Made by a program: the position numbers and the translations under genes | Notes under the pieces: generated by a model | What the model was told of the DNA's origin: nothing | The model's input: only the letters and a program-made list of their open reading frames with translations | Databases searched by the model: none | From: Abyssibius sp040880065 | Lineage (GTDB): Bacteria > Pseudomonadota > Alphaproteobacteria > Rhodobacterales > Rhodobacteraceae | Length of the DNA: 64,000 nt | NCBI GenBank assembly: GCA_040880065.1 | Contig: JBBDJE010000064.1 | Span: 1-64,000 of the forward strand | Direction of reading: 5' to 3' | In this document: in pieces, positions 27,100 through 35,924 of the stretch | How positions within the stretch are numbered: position 1 is the stretch's first letter | How the letters are laid out: every line of letters starts with the position of its first letter

Positions 27100-27474
27100 C
27101 TAATCTGGTTTTGCATCGGGTCTTGTCCATATAAAAACGCAGGCTATTGCAATTGCAACTATTTGAATTGCAATAAAAATCCATGAAAGCCCTACAAAGC
27201 GGCTTATGCCGATCCCTGCTGCCATTGAAAGCGTTGCGATCCATTTTGCCTGTCGGGAAATCGCCCTGTGCTCCTGCCAGTCTTTAATCGGCGGGCCGAG
27301 AACCCTGTGGTTGATCAGCCAATGATGAAACCGTTTTGAGGAGCGGCTAAAGGCAAAGGCGGCAACAATCAGGAACGGCGCTGTCGGTAAAATTGGCAGT
27401 ACGGCGCCGATGAGGCCCAGCGCCGTAAAGCACAGACCAATCGCCAACCAAACGCCACGGTGAACGGGTTTCAT
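27100..27474 (-). CDS. DUF454 (YbaN-family) small inner-membrane protein
   Basis: The 124-residue protein has three to four hydrophobic segments and the family's LGLIGAVLPILPTAPFLIVAAFAFSRSS-type core; the stretch GAVLPILPTAPFL near residues 22-34 is the signature, followed by HHWLINHRVLGPPIKDW (about 47-63). Function is unknown. It overlaps the hemW stop in ATGA and is the last gene of the rph-rdgB-ridA-hemW unit. The ATG at 27474 was chosen over a longer extension that would overlap hemW more deeply. Confidence 0.85.
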   Translation of the reverse strand: MKPVHRGVWLAIGLCFTALGLIGAVLPILPTAPFLIVAAFAFSRSSKRFHHWLINHRVLGPPIKDWQEHRAISRQAKWIATLSMAAGIGISRFVGLSWIFIAIQIVAIAIACVFIWTRPDAKPD

Positions 27475-28628
27475 GGTGAAATTTCCCGCAAAATCGCGTT
27501 CAACACAATCCGCCCGCGCGCTGTTGTTGCGAGTTGCGTGCCTTCGTGCACGAGCAGCCCCTGGTTCACACAATCCGCGACCGCAGCCATGTTCAGTGCG
27601 TGTCCGGCAAGCGCGCTATAGCGCGCGATGTCGCAGCCCTCGACAAGTCGCATCGACATCAGTAAATATTCGCTTGCCTCATCGCCAGCGCTCAGCAATG
27701 TCTGCGCAACGCCGCCATGGCCTTGTGCGGCGACCCGCGCCAGCCATGCCTCGGGGTTGCGCAGGTTTTCACGGGCAAAACGGCCGGCATTCAGGCTGAG
27801 CCGCCCATGCGCCCCCGGCCCAACGCCCGCATAATCGCCGTAGCGCCAGTAAACCAGATTATGCCGGCTTTCAGCGCCAGCACGCGCGTGGTTTGACACC
27901 TCGTAGCACGGCATTCCGGCCGCATCGCACAGCGACTGTGTCAGCTCATACATATCAGCGCCAAGGTCGTCGCTCGGCAGGCCGCGCAATTTTCCGCGCG
28001 CTGCAAGCTCGCCAAAACGGGTCCCGTCTTCAATGGTGAGCTGGTAAAGTGACAAATGGTCGACAGCCATTTTCAACGCGGTGCCAAGCTCGGCCTCCCA
28101 TGCGGCAAGGGTTTGGTTCTGTCGTGCATAGATCAGATCAAAGCTGACACGCTTGAATAAACTACGAGCAATATCAAATGCTTGCATGGCTTCTGCGGTT
28201 GAATGCATGCGGCCGAGCGCCTTGAGGTCAGGGTCATTGAGCGCCTGAATGCCCATCGAAATGCGGTTTACGCCCGCTGCCGCAAACCCGCGAAACCGTT
28301 CCGCTTCAACCGAGGTCGGGTTGGCCTCAAGCGTGATTTCAGCATCAGGCTCCAGAACCCAAAGCTTGGCGACCTCGTCAATCAGCGCGCCCACAAGCGC
28401 TGGCGGCATAAGGCTTGGTGTGCCGCCACCAAAAAAGATGGATCTGACATGTCGCCGCCCGGTCAGCGCCGCATTTGCGCGCAACTCGGTGATAAGCGCG
28501 TTTTGCCAAGCTGCATGGTCCACCTGCCGGCGCACATGGCTGTTAAAATCACAATAGGGGCATTTGGCAAGGCAGAAGGGCCAGTGGATATAAATGCCAA
28601 AGCCGCCATTTTGCCAATCGGCACTCAT
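27471..28628 (-). CDS. hemW: radical SAM protein HemW (heme chaperone, HemN-like)
   Basis: HemW binds heme and a 4Fe-4S cluster and is thought to insert heme into target enzymes; it is often mis-named coproporphyrinogen oxidase. The 385-residue protein has the radical SAM cysteines C19, C23 and C26 in FCLAKCPYC, the FFGGGTPSLM motif (about 65-74), and the HemN-type C-terminal domain. True HemN has an additional nearby cysteine (CxxxCxxCxC); here the residue after the third Cys is Asp-Phe, as in HemW. Its start overlaps the ridA stop in ATGA. Confidence 0.92.
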   Translation of the reverse strand: MSADWQNGGFGIYIHWPFCLAKCPYCDFNSHVRRQVDHAAWQNALITELRANAALTGRRHVRSIFFGGGTPSLMPPALVGALIDEVAKLWVLEPDAEITLEANPTSVEAERFRGFAAAGVNRISMGIQALNDPDLKALGRMHSTAEAMQAFDIARSLFKRVSFDLIYARQNQTLAAWEAELGTALKMAVDHLSLYQLTIEDGTRFGELAARGKLRGLPSDDLGADMYELTQSLCDAAGMPCYEVSNHARAGAESRHNLVYWRYGDYAGVGPGAHGRLSLNAGRFARENLRNPEAWLARVAAQGHGGVAQTLLSAGDEASEYLLMSMRLVEGCDIARYSALAGHALNMAAVADCVNQGLLVHEGTQLATTARGRIVLNAILREISP

Positions 28629-29005
28629 CCCCGCAGCGCCGTAACTTCGATCTCGATCGCTATTTCCGGTCTGATCAGCCCTGCGACGATCATCGTGGCT
28701 GCCGGGCGCACCTCACCCAGCCAATGCTCCAGAACGGGCGCAATAACATCGACCAATCCCGCATCAATAATCGTGTATTGCACACGCAAAATATCACTCA
28801 TCGCAAAACCGGCCTCATCCAGAACGGCGCTGATGGTTTTAAAACAATTCTCGGTCTGCGCGGCAACGTCTTTGGGCATGTCCATTGTTGTATAGTCATA
28901 GCCGGTCACGCCCGACACGAAGCACCAGTCGCCTTTTATAACGGCGCGGCTATAGCCCATGGATTTTTCAAAAGAGGATCCGGTTGAAATAAGGCGGCGG
29001 GTCAT
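28625..29005 (-). CDS. RidA/YjgF-family protein
   Basis: RidA-type proteins deaminate reactive enamine/imine intermediates or bind small metabolites. The 126-residue product has the fold's pattern: a start MTRRLISTGSSFEK, FVSGVTGYD (about 31-39), the central QTENCFKTISAVLDEAG (about 52-68) and the C-terminal EIEVTALRG. The arginine expected for catalysis in true RidA is not clearly present in the usual IRVQ-type context, so it may be one of the non-deaminase subfamilies. The ATG at 29005 overlaps the rdgB stop; an in-frame start at 29026 would overlap further. Confidence 0.88.
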   Translation of the reverse strand: MTRRLISTGSSFEKSMGYSRAVIKGDWCFVSGVTGYDYTTMDMPKDVAAQTENCFKTISAVLDEAGFAMSDILRVQYTIIDAGLVDVIAPVLEHWLGEVRPAATMIVAGLIRPEIAIEIEVTALRG

Positions 29006-29622
29006 GTGCTGGGCCCTTTCAGGCATTGGTGCAAGAATTTTTCAAAAGCCCGCGCGCGGTGGCTGATCTTGTTCTTTTCCCAACGCTCCATTTCACCAAA
29101 GGTAACATCATATCCGTCGGGCTGGAAAATGGGGTCATAGCCGTGGCCCTGATCGCCGCGCAGTGGCCATGTGAGCTGGCCTTGCATCACGCCTTCAAAC
29201 ACCTCGTCATGGCCGTCAGGCCAGGCAAGAACCAGCGTGCAGTTGAACTGCGCAGCAAAGGGCGCGGTGGCCCCGGTCTCCTGCACGCGGGCCCATGTGG
29301 TTGTCATCGCCATAACAAAGTCGCGCCCGCTTGGCGTTTCAGCCCAATCGGCAGTGTAAACGCCGGGCGCACCGCCAAGTGCATCCACCGAAATCCCACT
29401 ATCATCGGCCAGGGCGGGCAGGCCGGTCGCGCTGGCTGCGGCATGGGCTTTAATGCGGGCGTTACCGATGAAATTGTCTTCGGTTTCAACAGGTTCCGGC
29501 AGACCAAGCTGGCCGGCCGATACCGCCACCACACCAAACGGCGCAAGCAGCGCGGCAATTTCTTCGAGCTTGCCCTGATTATGCGTTGCCACAACCAGCT
29601 TTTGCGCCACCAGCTTGCGCAT
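29002..29622 (-). CDS. rdgB: RdgB/HAM1 non-canonical purine NTP pyrophosphatase
   Basis: RdgB hydrolyses dITP, dXTP and ITP to keep deaminated purines out of DNA and RNA. The 206-residue protein shows the substrate loop VVATHNQGKLEEI (about 9-21), the conserved ALADDSGISVDALGGAPGVYTA (about 70-91) and a C-terminal SHRARAFEKF. The start shares a base with the rph stop (TAATG). rph-rdgB is a very common pair in proteobacteria. Confidence 0.95.
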   Translation of the reverse strand: MRKLVAQKLVVATHNQGKLEEIAALLAPFGVVAVSAGQLGLPEPVETEDNFIGNARIKAHAAASATGLPALADDSGISVDALGGAPGVYTADWAETPSGRDFVMAMTTTWARVQETGATAPFAAQFNCTLVLAWPDGHDEVFEGVMQGQLTWPLRGDQGHGYDPIFQPDGYDVTFGEMERWEKNKISHRARAFEKFLHQCLKGPST

Positions 29623-30335
29623 TACGCGACCGCCGCTGCCTGCGCGGCGACCAGCGCCGTGATGCCGTTTTCGGCAAGGTCCATCAGCGTGTTCAACGCG
29701 TCACGCGAAAAGGGCGCACCCTCAGCCGATCCTTGAACCTCGACAAGGCCGAGCTTGCCGGTCATCACAAAGTTTGCATCTGTGCCCGCGTTGCTGTCTT
29801 CCAGGTAATCAAGGTCCAGCACCGTCTGGCCCGCATAAATGCCGCACGATACGGCAGCCACATGGTCGATCAGCGGATCAGATTTTATAGCGCCCGACGT
29901 CATCAGCGCATTCACAGCCAAGCGCAGCGCAACCCAACCACCGGTAATTGCGGCACAGCGCGTGCCACCATCGGCCTGAATCACATCACAATCGACAGTG
30001 ATCTGGCGTTCGCCAAGCGCTATACGGTCAACACCAGCACGCAGGCTGCGCCCAATCAGGCGCTGGATTTCCATGGTGCGGCCACCAATCTTGCCTGCTG
30101 TTGCCTCGCGCCGCATGCGCGAACCGGTGGAGCGTGGCAACATACCGTATTCTGCCGTAACCCAGCCAAGGCCGGAATTGCGCAAAAACGGCGGCACGCG
30201 TTCTTCAAGCGATGCGGTGCACAGCACATGCGTGTCGCCCATCTTGATCAGGCACGAGCCTTCGGCGTGCTTGTTGACGTTGGTTTCAATCGAAATGTCG
30301 CGTAGCGCGTCGGTCGCGCGGCCGGATGGGCGCAT
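29622..30335 (-). CDS. rph: ribonuclease PH
   Basis: RNase PH trims tRNA 3' ends phosphorolytically. The 237-residue protein begins MRPSGRATDALR, contains GSCLIKMGDTHVLCTASLEE (about 30-49), GRSLRAGVD (about 97-105) and a C-terminal EVQGSAEGAPFSRD (about 198-211), all family hallmarks. The ATG at 30335 follows a good aaggag site. It heads the five-gene minus-strand unit rph-rdgB-ridA-hemW-DUF454 in which every junction overlaps, and is divergent from hrcA across about 100 bases that must hold both promoters. Confidence 0.96.
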   Translation of the reverse strand: MRPSGRATDALRDISIETNVNKHAEGSCLIKMGDTHVLCTASLEERVPPFLRNSGLGWVTAEYGMLPRSTGSRMRREATAGKIGGRTMEIQRLIGRSLRAGVDRIALGERQITVDCDVIQADGGTRCAAITGGWVALRLAVNALMTSGAIKSDPLIDHVAAVSCGIYAGQTVLDLDYLEDSNAGTDANFVMTGKLGLVEVQGSAEGAPFSRDALNTLMDLAENGITALVAAQAAAVA

Positions 30336-30436
30336 GGTAAACTCCTTGTTTTTCTGTTTGCGCTCATACATGGCCCAGCCCCGCGCGTAAAGCGCCAGCA
30401 ATTGACCAAACCCCTCGCAGTCCCTAGATTTGCACT

Positions 30437-31504
30437 ATGACGATACCCGTGTCTCCACTCAGCGATATGACGGCCCGATCACGCGAAGTGTTCCGGCTGG
30501 TTGTTGAAAGCTACCTCGCCTCGGGCGAACCTGTCGGGTCGCGCACCTTGTCGCGCAGCCTGTCTGAAGGTGTGTCAGCCGCCACCATTCGCAACACGAT
30601 GCAGGATCTGGAGCTTTTGGGGCTGCTGAATGCGCCGCATACCTCGGCCGGGCGCATTCCTACCGAGCTTGGCCTGCGGCTGTTTGTCGACGGGATTATG
30701 GAGTTTGACACCGTACCGTTGCCCGACAGGGCCGAGCTTGACCGTTCGATCGACGGTAATGAATCAGACCTGACCGGCGCGATCGAGCGCGCAGGCGCCA
30801 TGCTGTCGGGCCTTACGCGTGGCGCAAGCCTTGTGATGGCGCCAAAGCTGGAAGCACCGATCAAGCATCTGGAATTTGTGTCCTTGTCGCCGGAACGCGC
30901 ACTTGTGGTGCTTGTCACCGCCGACGGGCAGGTTGAAAACCGCTTGATGACCCCGCCGCCGGGGATGACGCCATCGGCCATGCGGCAGGCGGCAAACTTT
31001 CTGAATGCCGTGCTGGAAGGGCATACACTGTCTGAAGCGCGCAGCATTGTTTCACGTGAAATCACCAAAAACCGTGCCGAACTGGATACGCTGAGCCAGA
31101 ACCTCATCAAATCGGGCCTAGCTGTATGGGCTGATGATTTGGGTAAAGGCAGCCGCCTTGTCGTGCGCGGGCGGGCGAATCTGCTTGAAGATTCAGCCTC
31201 GGCTGCTGACCTTGAGCGCATTCGCCAGCTTTTTGACGACCTCGAACAAAAGCGCGATCTGGAACAATTGCTCTCATTAACCGAAGGTAGCGCGGGGGTG
31301 CGCATTTTTATTGGCTCTGAGAACAAACTTTTCTCACTTTCGGGTTCCGCTTTGGTGGTTTCTCCCTATATGAACGCCGAGCGAAAGATTGTGGGCGCTG
31401 TAGGCGTGATAGGTCCGACCCGGCTAAACTATGCCCGGATCGTGCCGATTGTGGATTATACCGCCCAGTTGATGGGGCGGCTGGTCAACAGCCGTTCACA
31501 TTGA
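30437..31504 (+). CDS. hrcA: heat-inducible transcription repressor HrcA
   Basis: HrcA represses class I heat-shock operons by binding the CIRCE inverted repeat. The 355-residue protein has an N-terminal winged helix (FRLVVESYLASGEPVGSRTLS and SAATIRNTMQDLELLGLL, about 18-60) with HTSAGRIPTELG (about 69-80), and the GAF-like C-terminal domain (FIGSENKL, VIGPTRLNYARIVPIVDYTA). I find no CIRCE copy before hrcA or grpE, so its targets lie outside the window. An imperfect parS lies inside the gene. grpE follows. Confidence 0.94.
   Translation: MTIPVSPLSDMTARSREVFRLVVESYLASGEPVGSRTLSRSLSEGVSAATIRNTMQDLELLGLLNAPHTSAGRIPTELGLRLFVDGIMEFDTVPLPDRAELDRSIDGNESDLTGAIERAGAMLSGLTRGASLVMAPKLEAPIKHLEFVSLSPERALVVLVTADGQVENRLMTPPPGMTPSAMRQAANFLNAVLEGHTLSEARSIVSREITKNRAELDTLSQNLIKSGLAVWADDLGKGSRLVVRGRANLLEDSASAADLERIRQLFDDLEQKRDLEQLLSLTEGSAGVRIFIGSENKLFSLSGSALVVSPYMNAERKIVGAVGVIGPTRLNYARIVPIVDYTAQLMGRLVNSRSH
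31048..31063. promoter_or_regulatory. parS-like site 3 (14 of 16 matches)
   Basis: TGTTTCACGTGAAATC matches the parS consensus except for the last two bases. It lies in hrcA and encodes the VSREI of SIVSREITKN, the same reading as in rsmG. It is 6.2 kb right of site 2 and may be a weaker ParB site. Confidence 0.55.
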
Positions 31505-31525
31505 GTGGAAAGAAGGCAGGATGTT

Positions 31526-32113
31526 ATGGCGGACGATAAGAATCAACCGTTTCTCGACGATATTGACGAGCTGGAAGCAGAGATCGAGGCCGAACAGGCC
31601 GCCGATGAAGACGGCCTGCTGACACCGGAAGAAATGCTCGATGAAATCGAGGCGCTAAAGGACCGGCTGATCCGCGCCTTGGCCGAAGGTGAAAACATCC
31701 GCAAACGCGCCGAGCGCGACCGGCGCGATGCCGAAATGTATGGCGGCACCAAACTGGCGCGCGATCTTTTGAGCGTGCATGACAATCTGAGCCGCGCTCT
31801 GGAGGCGATCGACGATACGCTGCGCGACAAAGCCGGCGGTTTGGTCGAAGGGTTGGAGCTGACCCAGCGCGAATTGCTTTCGGTGTTCGAGCGCCACCGC
31901 GTTGTGATGGTTGCGCCCGAAATCGGCGACAAGTTCGATGCAAAGCTGCATCAGGCCATGTTTGAGGCCCCCGTGCCCAACACCCAGAAAGGTGCCATCA
32001 TTCAGGTCATGGCCCCCGGCTTCACCATTGGCGACAGGCTGTTGCGTGCGGCTCATGTGGGTGTGTCGTCAAACACAGCGCCGGTCGATAAAAAAACGGA
32101 TGCTGAAACCTGA
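31526..32113 (+). CDS. grpE: nucleotide exchange factor GrpE
   Basis: GrpE releases ADP from DnaK in the Hsp70 cycle. The 195-residue protein has an acidic N-terminus, a long coiled coil (about 38-85, LKDRLIRALAEGENIRKRAERD), and the conserved C-terminal beta domain HQAMFEAP and QVMAPGFTIGDRLLRAAHVGVS. The ATG at 31526 follows an aaggcagg site; an in-frame GTG at 31505 directly follows hrcA but has no better site. It is cotranscribed with hrcA; dnaK/dnaJ are not in the window. Confidence 0.94.
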   Translation: MADDKNQPFLDDIDELEAEIEAEQAADEDGLLTPEEMLDEIEALKDRLIRALAEGENIRKRAERDRRDAEMYGGTKLARDLLSVHDNLSRALEAIDDTLRDKAGGLVEGLELTQRELLSVFERHRVVMVAPEIGDKFDAKLHQAMFEAPVPNTQKGAIIQVMAPGFTIGDRLLRAAHVGVSSNTAPVDKKTDAET

Positions 32114-32168
32114 GGAATGCGCTAGAATCCTGCCATAAATCTCTAATTGGTTGAATAAAGGTAGGATT

Positions 32169-33158
32169 ATGTGGGACTTTAGCCTTTCTAAAAGTTTCGG
32201 GTTGATGTTCAAGACCGCGCCCTTTGTTGTGCTGCGGCTGGTTGTCTATTTTGGCATTGCGCTGGCCTTTGTGCTGATCACCGGCGTGGGCGCTGGTGTT
32301 GGTTGGGGCATTGGTGCGATGGGCGAGGCTGATTTTCAGGCCACGTCTACCGCCTATGGCGGCGTGTTCGGGCTGATTGCGGCAAGCGCCATTCTGTATT
32401 TCATTCGCGAATACATTCTTTACATGGTCAAAGCCGGGCATATTGCGGTGCTGGTGGAACTGATAGACGGCCGCCCGCTTCCTGCAGGGCGTGCGCAAAT
32501 CGACCATGCCACAGCCATTGTGAAGCAGCGCTTTATGGCCGCAAATGTGCTGTTCGGGGTCGATCAGCTCATCAAGGGCGTTATCCGCGCGATAACCGGC
32601 ATCATGGAAGGCATTGTCAGCCTTATCCCTATACCGGCGCTCAGAAACCTTGTGGGTATTTTTAAGGTTTTCCTGCAGGTCTCGGTCGGTTTTCTTGATG
32701 AAATCATCCTCGCCCATGCCATTCGCACCAAGGCGGAAAACCCCTGGGCTTCGGCGCAAGAGGCATTGGTTTTGTATGCACAAAACGGCAAACACATGCT
32801 GAAAAACGCCGCTTGGCTGGCGGTGATGATGTATGGTCTGACCTTTATCATCTTCCTGCTGATGCTCGCGCCTGCTGCCGGCATTGCCTATCTCATTCCC
32901 GGTGCCTGGTCGGCGGGCGGCTTTGTTGTCGCCATTATATTTGCAATTGCCGCGCATAAGGCGCTGATCGAACCTTTGGCCGTGGCCTGCATGATGCAGG
33001 TCTATTTCAAGGCGATCGAAGGTCAAACGCCCGACCCGACATGGGATGCACGCCTGACCAAGCTGACTAAGAAGTTCAAAAAGCTGAAGGACAAGGCTGT
33101 TGGCTGGATCAACCCCGACCCGACGCCGGAACCGGCTGCAGGGCCGAACGAAAACTGA
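32169..33158 (+). CDS. integral membrane protein of unknown function
   Basis: The 329-residue protein has about five to six hydrophobic segments, two near the N-terminus (about 20-75 and 75-100), an amphipathic stretch (about 140-165), and two to three near 215-275, ending in a basic tail (LTKLTKKFKKLKDKAVGW) and a Pro/Glu-rich end. No transporter, channel or enzyme motif is recognised. A tagga ribosome binding site precedes the ATG at 32169. It lies 55 bases after grpE and could be cotranscribed; the upstream in-frame codons from 32151 are unlikely to be used. Confidence 0.6.
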   Translation: MWDFSLSKSFGLMFKTAPFVVLRLVVYFGIALAFVLITGVGAGVGWGIGAMGEADFQATSTAYGGVFGLIAASAILYFIREYILYMVKAGHIAVLVELIDGRPLPAGRAQIDHATAIVKQRFMAANVLFGVDQLIKGVIRAITGIMEGIVSLIPIPALRNLVGIFKVFLQVSVGFLDEIILAHAIRTKAENPWASAQEALVLYAQNGKHMLKNAAWLAVMMYGLTFIIFLLMLAPAAGIAYLIPGAWSAGGFVVAIIFAIAAHKALIEPLAVACMMQVYFKAIEGQTPDPTWDARLTKLTKKFKKLKDKAVGWINPDPTPEPAAGPNEN

Positions 33159-33167
33159 GTAATGGCG

Positions 33168-33181
33168 GGGGCTTCGGCCCC
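33168..33181. terminator. GC hairpin with UUCG loop between converging genes
   Basis: GGGGC (33168-33172) pairs with GCCCC (33177-33181) around a TTCG tetraloop, ten bases after the stop at 33158 and three before the mutS stop. No T run follows on either strand, so its efficiency is uncertain. Confidence 0.45.
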
Positions 33182-33184
33182 TGT

Positions 33185-35845
33185 TCAGGTTTCCGGATCT
33201 TGCGCCAGATCGCGCAATTCATAGACCAGATCAAGCGCTTCACGCGGGCTGAGCGTGTCGGGCAAAATGCCTTTCAGCTTGTCTTGTAGCGCGGTATCGG
33301 CGTTTGGCTTTAGGCTGCTGGCGGCGGGAGAGGAGAAGAGCGGCAGATCATCGACCAGCCGCGCCGATTTTCCGCCAGAGCGTTCCGCCTCTTCCAAAAG
33401 GTCCAGCACGGCGCGCGCGCGCTCGACCACTGTGTCGGGCAGGCCGGCCAGCCGCGCAACCTGCACACCATATGACCTGTCTGCCGCGCCTTCGATCACT
33501 TCATGCAGGAAAATAACATCATTTTGCCATTCGCGCACCTTCACCGTGGCATTGCGCAACCCTTTAAGCCGCCCGGCCAGCGCGGTCAATTCGTGGTAAT
33601 GCGTGGCAAACAGGCCACGGCATTTGTTGGCATCGTGCAAATGTTCCAGACAGGCCCAGGCGATCGACAACCCGTCATAGGTTGCCGTGCCGCGCCCGAT
33701 TTCATCGAGAATGACCAGCGCCCGTTCACCCGCCTGATTGAGAATTGCAGCGGTTTCGACCATTTCCACCATGAAGGTCGACCGACCGCGCGCCAGATCA
33801 TCGGCAGCGCCAACACGGCTGAAAAGCTGGTCGACAATGCCGATATGCGCCCTGTCTGCCGGCACATAGGCCCCCATTTGCGCGAGCAGTGCAATCAGCG
33901 CGTTCTGGCGCAGGAAGGTGCTTTTACCGGCCATATTCGGCCCTGTCAGCAGCCAGATCGGGCGGGCTGCGTCGCCCTCGGCGCCAAGGTCGCAATCATT
34001 GGCTACAAAGGGCGGCTTGCCCTCGGCGCGCAAGGCGGCCTCGACCACCGGGTGGCGGCCTGCGGTAATGTCAAAGGCGCGGCTGGCATCAACCAGCGGG
34101 CAGGTCCAGTCGCCTTCAACTGCCAAATCGGCCAGCCCGGCGGCAAGGTCGATCTCGGCAATGGCGCGGGCGGTTTGCAACAATTGCGCGGCGCGTTCCT
34201 GCACGGCGCTGCGCAAAACGGCGAATAGGGTCTTCTCGATTTCTAGCGCCTGTGCGCCCGCATTTGCAATGCGGGTTTCAAGCGTAGACAGTTCGACCGT
34301 GGTAAAACGCACCGCATTGGCCGTGGTTTGGCGGTGGATGAACTGGGCGGAAAGCGGCGGGTTCAGCATTTTTTCCGCATGGGTGGCGGTGGTTTCAATG
34401 AAATAACCCAGCACGTTATTGTGCTTGATCTTAAGGCTTTGAATACCGGTATCGGCTGTATATTGCGCCTGTAGTTTGCCAATCACGCCGCGCCCTTCGT
34501 CACGCAATTGGCGGGCCTCATCAAGTTCGCCATCAAATCCCGTGGCTATGAAGCCACCATCGCGGGCCAGCACGGGCAGGTCTTGTTGCAGGGCCTGGCC
34601 AAGCAGCGCGGCAAGGTCGTCATGGCCGGTTAGCGCATCGAGCGCGGCGCGCAGCGTGTCAGGCTGCATGGTGGTGCAAAAGAAATTGCGCACAATCTGC
34701 GCCTGTTCAATTGCAATGCGCAGCGCACCAAGATCACGCGGGCCGCCACGCTCCAGCATCAGGCGCGTGAGCGCGCGCTCTATATCGGGCAGGCGGCGCA
34801 AACAGTCGCGCACATCTTCGGAAACATTGCGGTTTTCAACGAAATAACCAAGCACCGACTGGCGGGAATGAATGGTGGCAAGGTCGGTCGATGGTGCTTG
34901 CAGGCGGGTTTCAAGCAGCCGCGCGCCAGCACCGGTAAGCGTGCGGTCTATGCAAGCCAGAAGCGCGCCCGCGCGCCCGCCGGACAGCGCGCGCACCAGT
35001 TCCAGATTGCGCCGCGTGGCGGCATCAATCTGCATGGCGCGGCCTGCGGCCTCGCGCAGGGGCGGGCGCAAAGCGGGTAATTTGCCGCGCTGGGTAAGGT
35101 CGAGATAGGCGACAATGCCGCCAAGTGCGCCAAGCTCTGCGCGGCTGAATGTGCCGAATGCGTCGAGAGCGGCGACGCCGAACAGCTCTTTCAGGCGGGT
35201 TTCGGCATTCGTGCTGTCAAAGCTGGCGGCAGAAAGCGGCGTGGTAACGCCGCCAAGCTCCTCTACAAGTTCGCGCAGGTTTTCTTCTTCCAGCGGCTGG
35301 CAGAGCACTTCTCGCGGGGCGAGGCGGGCCAGCAAGGGCGGCAGCATCACGCCAGTGCATTCGGAAATATGAAAATCACCGGTCGAGACATCAACCCATG
35401 CCAGCGCGCCGGTATCGCGCACCGTGCAATAAGCGGCCAGATAGTTATGCGCGCGGGCGTCAAGCAGGCTGTCTTCGGTCAGCGTGCCGGGGGTGACAAG
35501 GCGCACAACATCGCGTTTGACCACCGATTTATAGCCGCGCTTCTTGGCTTCGGCCGGGCTTTCCATCTGCTCGCCCACGGCAACACGAAACCCCTTGCGA
35601 ATGAGCGTGAGCAAATACCCCTCGGCAGCATGGTGCGGCACACCGCACATTTTAATATCGGCGCCTTGGTGTTTGCCGCGTGTTGTCAGCGCAATATCCA
35701 GCGCGGCGGCGGCGGCTACAGCATCGTCAAAAAACAGCTCGTAAAAGTCGCCCATGCGGTAAAACAGCAAGGCATCAGGATATTGCGCCTTTAGCGCAAG
35801 ATATTGCGCCATCATCGGGGTGGTGCCGGAATCTTCCTTGGCCAT
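33185..35845 (-). CDS. mutS: DNA mismatch repair protein MutS
   Basis: MutS recognises mismatches and small loops and recruits MutL. The 886-residue protein has the mismatch-binding N-terminus with YRMGDFYELFFDDA (about 24-37), where the Phe-x-Glu that stacks on the mismatch is seen as FYELF, the connector and clamp domains, and the ATPase with Walker A TGPNMAGKST near residue 634-643 and DEIGRGTATYDG. Length and domains are complete. MutL is not in the window. It is divergent from mbfA across about 80 bases. Confidence 0.97.
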   Translation of the reverse strand: MAKEDSGTTPMMAQYLALKAQYPDALLFYRMGDFYELFFDDAVAAAAALDIALTTRGKHQGADIKMCGVPHHAAEGYLLTLIRKGFRVAVGEQMESPAEAKKRGYKSVVKRDVVRLVTPGTLTEDSLLDARAHNYLAAYCTVRDTGALAWVDVSTGDFHISECTGVMLPPLLARLAPREVLCQPLEEENLRELVEELGGVTTPLSAASFDSTNAETRLKELFGVAALDAFGTFSRAELGALGGIVAYLDLTQRGKLPALRPPLREAAGRAMQIDAATRRNLELVRALSGGRAGALLACIDRTLTGAGARLLETRLQAPSTDLATIHSRQSVLGYFVENRNVSEDVRDCLRRLPDIERALTRLMLERGGPRDLGALRIAIEQAQIVRNFFCTTMQPDTLRAALDALTGHDDLAALLGQALQQDLPVLARDGGFIATGFDGELDEARQLRDEGRGVIGKLQAQYTADTGIQSLKIKHNNVLGYFIETTATHAEKMLNPPLSAQFIHRQTTANAVRFTTVELSTLETRIANAGAQALEIEKTLFAVLRSAVQERAAQLLQTARAIAEIDLAAGLADLAVEGDWTCPLVDASRAFDITAGRHPVVEAALRAEGKPPFVANDCDLGAEGDAARPIWLLTGPNMAGKSTFLRQNALIALLAQMGAYVPADRAHIGIVDQLFSRVGAADDLARGRSTFMVEMVETAAILNQAGERALVILDEIGRGTATYDGLSIAWACLEHLHDANKCRGLFATHYHELTALAGRLKGLRNATVKVREWQNDVIFLHEVIEGAADRSYGVQVARLAGLPDTVVERARAVLDLLEEAERSGGKSARLVDDLPLFSSPAASSLKPNADTALQDKLKGILPDTLSPREALDLVYELRDLAQDPET

Positions 35846-35924
35846 TTGCGCCCTTATGCTGCCTGTTGCACTTGTACCTCGTGATGCTTACCTTTGATTG
35901 AACGTAAAAACAAACAGGCAGATC

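Noticed and set aside
32169..33158. Membrane protein as heat-shock partner of hrcA-grpE
   Set aside because: Only proximity supports it; no motif or overlap links it to chaperones.
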